Assembly (NCBI GenBank): GCA_005879245.1
Contig: VBLA01000266.1
Location: 1 to 5,544 of the forward strand
DNA from: Deltaproteobacteria bacterium
Lineage (GTDB): Bacteria; Desulfobacterota; Binatia; DP-6
Direction: 5' to 3'
Length of the DNA stretch: 5,544 nucleotides
Shown here: positions 1-5,544 of the stretch, in pieces
Layout of the letters: each line of letters begins with the position of its first letter
Numbering within the stretch: the stretch's first letter is position 1
Translations under genes and position numbers: made by a program
Notes under the pieces: model-generated
What the model saw: only the letters and a program-made list of their open reading frames with translations
Databases searched by the model: none
Told to the model about the DNA's origin: nothing

Positions 1-879
1 ATCGCCTACTACCCGAAGCTCCTGGTGGGCGTACCCTTCACGCCGGTCACCGGGGCGCGCTTCCTCGCCGTGGGGGCCGCGCGGCGCGAGATCATCGCCG
101 CGCTCGCCGCGGCGCTCGAAGAGCGGTGCCGCCGGGACCGTTTCTCGTCGGTCCACGTGAACTTCTGCTTGCCCGACGAGACGGCCGTGCTGGGTGCCCG
201 CGGCTGGCTGCAGCGCACGGGCTACCAGTATCACTGGTCGAACCCCGGCTTCACGACGTTCGACGAGTACCTCGCGCGCTTGCGCAGCAAGCGTCGCAAC
301 CAGGCGCGCCGCGAGCGCCGCACGCTCGCGGCGGACGGCGTGGAGATCACGGTGCACGCGGGCAGCGACATCCCGCCGGCGCTCATGCCGCGGATGTTCG
401 AGCTCTACCAGTCGACCGTCGAGCGCCTCCCCTGGGGGCAGCAGTACCTCGACCACCGCTTCTTCGAGCTGGCCGGAGAGCGCCTGCGCCACCGGCTCTG
501 CCTGGTCGTGGCGCGCCAGGGAGGCGAGGTGATCGCCGGCACGTTCAACGTGCAGAAGGGCGACGCGCTCTACGGTCGCTACTGGGGCGCGGTACGCGCG
601 CTCCGCCACCTCCACTTCAACGTCTGCTACTACGCTGCCATCGAGCACTGCATCGCGGCGAAGCTCCGTCGCTTCGAGCCCGGGGCAGGCGGCGAGTTCA
701 AGCAGCTCCGCGGCTTCGAGCCGCGCGCCACCGAGAGCATGCACTTCATCGTCGATCGCCGGCTGGCGGACGCGGTGCGAGCCTTCCTCGGCCGCGAGCG
801 CCAGGCGATCGCGGCGGAGATGCGCTGGCTCGAGGAGCAGACGGCGCTGCGGCGCGATCGGACGGAGCCGGGGGACTAG
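1..879 (+). CDS. COG3146/DUF482 GNAT-fold (FemAB-like) acyltransferase family protein, 5' end cut by window
   Basis: The reading frame is open from the first base and ends at TAG 877-879, so the gene starts outside the window. An in-frame GTG at 25 is not a believable start, because family residues precede it (YYPK at 7-18, then PFTPVTG at 34-54). Other hallmarks are HWSNPGF (232-252), a basic stretch of the SKRRNQARRER type after an FDEYLARLRS segment, the YGRYWG core (571-588), then HFNVCYYAAIEHCI and an EPGAGGEFKQLRGF segment near the C-terminus. About 292 residues are visible; family members are usually around 370-390, so some 80-100 are missing. The family is annotated as putative GNAT N-acetyltransferase or 'peptidoglycan biosynthesis' protein by fold resemblance to FemAB enzymes; its substrate is not established. 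I see no signal peptide or membrane segment in the visible part, so a cytoplasmic location is inferred. The family call is strong, the biochemical role unknown. Confidence 0.9.
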   Translation: MAYYPKLLVGVPFTPVTGARFLAVGAARREIIAALAAALEERCRRDRFSSVHVNFCLPDETAVLGARGWLQRTGYQYHWSNPGFTTFDEYLARLRSKRRNQARRERRTLAADGVEITVHAGSDIPPALMPRMFELYQSTVERLPWGQQYLDHRFFELAGERLRHRLCLVVARQGGEVIAGTFNVQKGDALYGRYWGAVRALRHLHFNVCYYAAIEHCIAAKLRRFEPGAGGEFKQLRGFEPRATESMHFIVDRRLADAVRAFLGRERQAIAAEMRWLEEQTALRRDRTEPGD

Positions 880-920
880 GCGAGGGAACGAAGCGATGAG
901 GCCGGAAAGGGAGCGACACC

Positions 921-944
921 GGCTCGCGGCACGGTCCGCGAGCC
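921..944 (+). terminator. GC-rich hairpin after the DUF482 gene, possible terminator without a T-tract
   Basis: GGCTCGCGG (921-929) and CCGCGAGCC (936-944) are perfect reverse complements, giving a 9-bp stem with a 6-base loop. It begins 42 bases after the stop at 879 and lies 52 bases before the dehydrogenase ATG. No T-run follows, so it is not a canonical intrinsic terminator. It could be a weak terminator, an RNA 3'-end stabiliser, or a protein-binding palindrome. The inverted repeat is directly seen; its function is inferred. Confidence 0.4.
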
Positions 945-946
945 CT

Positions 947-1007
947 TGCGACAGCTGGCGCGGGGGGCCAGGGTCTCTCTCCGGGGGACACGCGCATGCG
1001 ACAGCTG
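947..1007 (+). repeat. 11-bp direct repeat, 50 bases apart, spanning the dehydrogenase start
   Basis: TGCGACAGCTG occurs at 947-957 and again at 997-1007, the second copy covering the first codons of the dehydrogenase. The sequence after each copy differs. The first copy, read from TTG 946, would also encode MRQL but in a different frame from the dehydrogenase. It may be a remnant of a small duplication or chance in GC-rich DNA. Confidence 0.4.
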
Positions 1008-1915
1008 TCGTTCGTCGAGCCCGGTACGGTGCGATGGGAGGAGACTCCGGACGCACGCCTCGAGACGCCTGACGACGCGCTCGTGCGCCCGCTCGTCGTC
1101 ACGACGTGCGACATCGACCACGCCATCGTGCACGGCCTCGTGCCGTTCCCGGGGCCCTTTCCGCTCGGCCACGAGTTCGTCGCGGAGGTCGTCGAGACCG
1201 GCGGCGCCGTGCGCCGTTTCCGTCCGGGCGATCGGGTGGTCGTGCCCTTCCAGATCTGCTGCGGGCGATGCGACCGGTGTACGCGAGGCCTCACCGGCTC
1301 GTGCCGGACGGCCGGCCCGGGCGCAGCATACGGCATGAAGCCGACCGGCGGCGACTGGGGCGGTGCGCTCGCCGACCTCGTCCGCGTGCCGTTCGCCGAT
1401 GCGATGCTGGTCGAACCTGCCGGGGGGGGTCCGCCCACGGCGGTGGCGAGCGCGAGCGACAACCTGCCCGACGTGTGGCGGGCGGTCGCCCCGTTCCTGG
1501 CCGAGTCGCCGGGCGCGGACGTCCTCGTGGTCGGCGGCTGGGGGCGGAGCATCGCGCTCTACGCGGTCGCGATCGCGCGTGCGCTGGGCGCCGGGCGGAT
1601 CGACTACATCGATACGATCGCGAGCGGCTGGCGATCGCGGAGCGGCTCGGCGCCCGCGGCGTCGAGGGCCCGCCGCCGCGCCGCGCAGGCTCGTTCCCCA
1701 TCACGGTAGACGCGAGCGCGGATCCGGCCGCACTCGTCTTTGCCCTCCGCTCCGTCGAGCCCTATGATTCCCGAGGTGCTGGCGCTCGTGCGAGCGGGCA
1801 GGCTCCATCCGGAGGTCGTCAACTCGGCCCTCGTCCCTGGGAGGACGCGCACGAGGTGATCCTCGCCGATCAGCGGAAGCCCGTATTCGTGCGCGACCAT
1901 CCCGCGAGCCGCTGA
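996..1915 (+). pseudogene. Zinc-dependent medium-chain alcohol dehydrogenase, frameshifted and internally deleted
   Basis: The start is ATG 996 with GGGGGA (983-988) seven bases upstream. The N-terminal GroES-like domain is well preserved: catalytic-zinc residues C38 and H59-E60 (GHE), and a structural-zinc site C89-x2-C92-x2-C95-x7-C103. A Rossmann segment follows (VLVVGGWGRSIALYA, about 176-190), with Ala where family members often carry the last Gly. The first frame breaks after YIDT: coding similarity resumes one base early at 1616 (DRERLAIAERLGA, then FPITVDASADPAAL to SVEP at about 1762). It jumps again to the first frame at 1764 (IPEVLALVRAGRLHPEVVNSALV), and returns to the second frame near 1835 (PWEDAHEVILADQRKPVFVRD, stop TGA 1913-1915). 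Between SVEP and IPEVL, related enzymes carry about 35-40 more residues, including a substrate/NAD-domain stretch. If translated, the first frame would stop at 1709 after 237 residues with a nonsense tail. An intact enzyme (about 345 aa) would oxidise an alcohol using NAD(P); substrate unknown. Codon bias is still normal, suggesting recent decay. Confidence 0.85.
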
Positions 1916-1922
1916 AGCCGCG

Positions 1923-2543
1923 CTAGGAGAGCGGTATCATCACGTGCTTCCGGAACGCGTCGCGTGACTGCAACGTTTCGTACCAGGCTTCGAGATTCCC
2001 GAGTGCCGCGCGCTCGACACCGAGCGCGTGATAGCGATAGCACATCACACCGACGGGAATGTCACCCATCGTGAGGCTATCCCCCGCCACGAATCGCCTG
2101 CTGCTCAAGTGGCCGTCCAGCCTCGACCAGGTTGCCTTGAGGCTCTCCACCGCCGCGTCGATCTTGCGATGATCGCGCTCTTCGACCGGTGTTCGGACGA
2201 GACCCCAGAATACGGTCGTCATGTCCGGTAGCAGGGTCGTCTGCTGCCAGTCCATCCATTGGTCCGCGACTCCTCGCGCGGCGTGATCCAACGGCCAGAG
2301 CTGCCCGCCGCCGAACTTGGCGGAGAGATAACGCACGATGACGTTGGATTCCCAGAGCACCACGTCGCCGTCCTGAAGTGTTGGAATGCGGCGGTTCGGG
2401 TTCAGCGCGAAATACTCGGCCGTGCTGAGGCCGCCGTACTCGCGGCCGACGTCGATTCGCTCATGTGGGAGTCGCAGCTCCCCGATTGCCCACATGACCT
2501 TCTGTACGTTGCTCGACGTGCTCCGTCCCCAGACCTTCAGCAT
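1923..2543 (-). CDS. Glutathione S-transferase family protein
   Basis: A 206-residue cytosolic-type GST. The N-terminal thioredoxin-like domain (about 1-78) carries a GRSTSSNVQKV segment at 6-16, where a Ser (S8-S11 region) probably contacts the glutathione thiol; the cis-proline P54 in RRIPTL; and the glutathione-binding E65-S66 in LWESNVIVRYL. The all-helical C-terminal domain (about 88-200) contains FVAGDSLTMGDIPVG with the T-x-x-D N-capping box (T158/D161). Length is typical. It would conjugate glutathione to electrophiles, or reduce or isomerise small molecules; the substrate cannot be read. It starts 28 bases after the clpA stop and may be a third gene of that transcript, though it has its own strong Shine-Dalgarno. 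Its stop lies 7 bases from the convergent dehydrogenase remnant. Sampled lines are 58-67% G+C, against 72-78% in sampled clpA lines, hinting at a separate origin. Family call is firm, subclass uncertain. Confidence 0.93.
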   Translation of the reverse strand: MLKVWGRSTSSNVQKVMWAIGELRLPHERIDVGREYGGLSTAEYFALNPNRRIPTLQDGDVVLWESNVIVRYLSAKFGGGQLWPLDHAARGVADQWMDWQQTTLLPDMTTVFWGLVRTPVEERDHRKIDAAVESLKATWSRLDGHLSSRRFVAGDSLTMGDIPVGVMCYRYHALGVERAALGNLEAWYETLQSRDAFRKHVMIPLS

Positions 2544-2549
2544 CCGTTC

Positions 2550-2556
2550 TTCTCCT
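2550..2556 (-). promoter_or_regulatory. Strong Shine-Dalgarno of the GST gene
   Basis: The minus strand reads AGGAGAA at 2556-2550, six bases before the ATG at 2543. It fixes the start codon and shows that the GST has independent translation initiation even if transcribed with clpA. Confidence 0.8.
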
Positions 2557-2571
2557 GCGCGCGGCCGCGGC

Positions 2572-4839
<2,268 letters not shown>

Positions 4840-4840
4840 G

Positions 4841-5176
4841 TCAGTCCTGCTCCACGCTGCAGCGCAGCGGATACTCGTGCGTCCGCGCCAGCGCCTCCAC
4901 GCGCGCCGCGCGCGTCTCGGCGATCTCGTACGGGTAGACACCCGCCACCCCGACGCCGTTCTTGTGCACGTGGAGCATGATGCGGGTGGCGGTCGTCTTG
5001 TCGTGGTGGAAGATCGTCTCGAGCACCCAGACCACGAACTCCATGGTCGTGTAGTCGTCGTTGTGCAGGAGCACCTTGTAGAGCGGTGGCGCCTTCAGCC
5101 GTTCCTTGGTCCGCGGCTGCGTGATGACGCCCGGCTCGTCGGCGAGGTTGCGCTTCGGCATCGTCCCGTCAGGCAT
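4841..5176 (-). CDS. clpS: ATP-dependent Clp protease adaptor protein ClpS
   Basis: Small cytoplasmic adaptor that binds N-degron substrates and delivers them to the ClpA N-domain. From ATG 5176 it has 111 residues (E. coli 106): a flexible N-terminal extension of about 28 residues needed for delivery, then the folded core. Visible binding-pocket residues are N39-D40-D41, T44-M45 (the Met gatekeeper position), M67, V70-H71 in MLHVHKNG, and L104 in EYPLRC. These match the classical ClpS rather than pocket-altered paralogues. The stop TGA is separated by one base from the clpA ATG. An alternative start is ATG 5161 (MPKRNL, 106 residues), favoured if the promoter-like match just upstream is used. 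Neither start has a strong Shine-Dalgarno (GGG-containing sequence only). The frame is open upstream to 5398, but that part overlaps the next gene and lacks ClpS similarity. Confidence 0.95.
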   Translation of the reverse strand: MPDGTMPKRNLADEPGVITQPRTKERLKAPPLYKVLLHNDDYTTMEFVVWVLETIFHHDKTTATRIMLHVHKNGVGVAGVYPYEIAETRAARVEALARTHEYPLRCSVEQD

Positions 5177-5203
5177 TAAAACCCGATCGCGACGGAGCGG
5201 CAA
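5175..5203 (-). promoter_or_regulatory. Possible sigma-70-type promoter for clpS-clpA
   Basis: On the minus strand TTGCCG (5203-5198) is followed by a 17-base spacer and TTTAAT (5180-5175). These match the -35 consensus at four of six positions and the -10 consensus at five of six, with ideal spacing, in otherwise very GC-rich DNA. The -10 overlaps the upstream candidate start codon of clpS by two bases. A transcript from it would begin around 5168 and could use only ATG 5161, with a very short leader. Only the sequence match is seen; activity is inferred. Confidence 0.35.
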
Positions 5204-5225
5204 GCACGGACCCGCAAACCGTGCT
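5203..5225 (-). other. 7-bp inverted repeat between the upstream gene and clpS
   Basis: AGCACGG (5203-5209) and CCGTGCT (5219-5225) can form a stem with a 9-base loop, starting 11 bases after the stop of the upstream gene. No T-run follows immediately on the minus strand; the nearest TTTT is about 20 bases further on. It could be a weak terminator or RNA-processing hairpin separating the two genes, or chance. It abuts the possible -35 box, sharing base 5203. Confidence 0.3.
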
Positions 5226-5235
5226 GCGGCGGCCG

Positions 5236-5544
5236 TCAATCCTGCCTGGGGGGCTCGCTGCCCTCGTCCTGGCGGGCGCGCCAGAGCGCCCCGCCCCGGC
5301 GCCACATGTAGCACGAGTCGGGCAGTGCGCCCATGCCGACGATGGATGAGCTCCGCTGGGCCGCGACCATCCACCCCTCGGCGAGGGTCGCCGCGCACTG
5401 CACGAGCGTCGGCGCCAGCATGAGGAGCGCGTCGCGCAGGGGACGGTCGCGGGCGTCGGCCTCGCCGAGGCGCGCGAGGAGCTCACCCGTGACTCCCGGT
5501 CCGAGCCCCATCCCGACCAGCCCCTGGAGGAGGTCGTCGCGATC
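5236..5544 (-). CDS. Unrecognised protein, 5' end beyond the window
   Basis: The frame is open from the right edge to the TGA at 5238-5236, giving 102 visible C-terminal residues. An in-frame ATG at 5511 exists, but the frame continues upstream with plausible residues (DRDDLLQGLVG), so the true start is probably outside. Nearly every codon ends in G or C, and the amino-acid mix is balanced, which separates it from the Arg/Ala-rich overlapping frames. I do not recognise a family. Visible traits are a GLGPGVTGELLARLGE stretch, a helix-prone middle (RDALLMLAPTLVQCAATLAEG), a VAAQRSSSIVGMGALPDS segment and a charged tail. None of the hydrophobic runs is long enough to call a membrane segment. It lies 59 bases upstream of clpS on the same strand and could share its transcript, but the intervening hairpin and promoter-like match allow separate expression. 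Confidence 0.65.
   Translation of the reverse strand, partial: DRDDLLQGLVGMGLGPGVTGELLARLGEADARDRPLRDALLMLAPTLVQCAATLAEGWMVAAQRSSSIVGMGALPDSCYMWRRGGALWRARQDEGSEPPRQD

Noticed and set aside
746..1552. A 268-codon minus-strand open frame across the DUF482 end and dehydrogenase start.
   Set aside because: Its product is Pro/Arg/Ser/Thr-rich with no recognisable domain, while the plus strand carries two clear families.
4840..4941. A 34-residue N-terminal extension of ClpA starting at 4941.
   Set aside because: It is Arg-rich, overlaps the clpS coding end, and has no match to ClpA N-termini. The start at 4839 has a Shine-Dalgarno and aligns with the family.
5177..5398. A 74-residue upstream extension of ClpS to 5398.
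   Set aside because: It overlaps the better-supported coding frame ending at 5236 and is Arg/Gly-rich without ClpS similarity.

Overview
The window is GC-rich bacterial chromosome: sampled lines run about 68-78% G+C in most genes, and codons end almost always in G or C. Gene content and protein similarity suggest a high-GC Gram-negative bacterium of proteobacterial or deltaproteobacterial/uncultured-phylum type. The closest clues are a ClpA-type (not ClpC) unfoldase beside ClpS and a COG3146/DUF482 protein. I cannot name a genus from sequence alone.

Layout. The left part reads rightward. It holds the 3' part of a COG3146/DUF482 GNAT-fold protein (1-879), an intergenic stretch with a perfect 9-bp hairpin (921-944), and a medium-chain zinc alcohol dehydrogenase gene (996-1915) that is clearly broken. 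The dehydrogenase can be followed to its C-terminus only by changing frame three times, and a block of roughly 35-40 residues is missing. The rest reads leftward. In transcription order it holds an unrecognised protein running in from the right edge (5544-5236), clpS (5176-4841), clpA (4839-2572) and a glutathione S-transferase (2543-1923). The two sets converge, with 7 bases between the dehydrogenase remnant stop and the GST stop.

How the genes work together. clpS and clpA are separated by one base and form the standard N-degron degradation pair: ClpS captures proteins with destabilising N-terminal residues and hands them to the ClpA hexamer, which unfolds them into ClpP (not in this window). 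The GST follows clpA by 28 bases with its own strong Shine-Dalgarno, so it may be co-transcribed. Its lower G+C (about 58-67% in sampled lines) suggests a different history. No functional link between GST and ClpSA can be read from the sequence.

Overall this is mostly ordinary housekeeping and accessory DNA. I found no mobile element, CRISPR array, RNA gene or evidence of a new system. The points most worth a second look are the multiply broken dehydrogenase, the compositional shift at the GST, and a promoter-like match overlapping the upstream candidate start of clpS.
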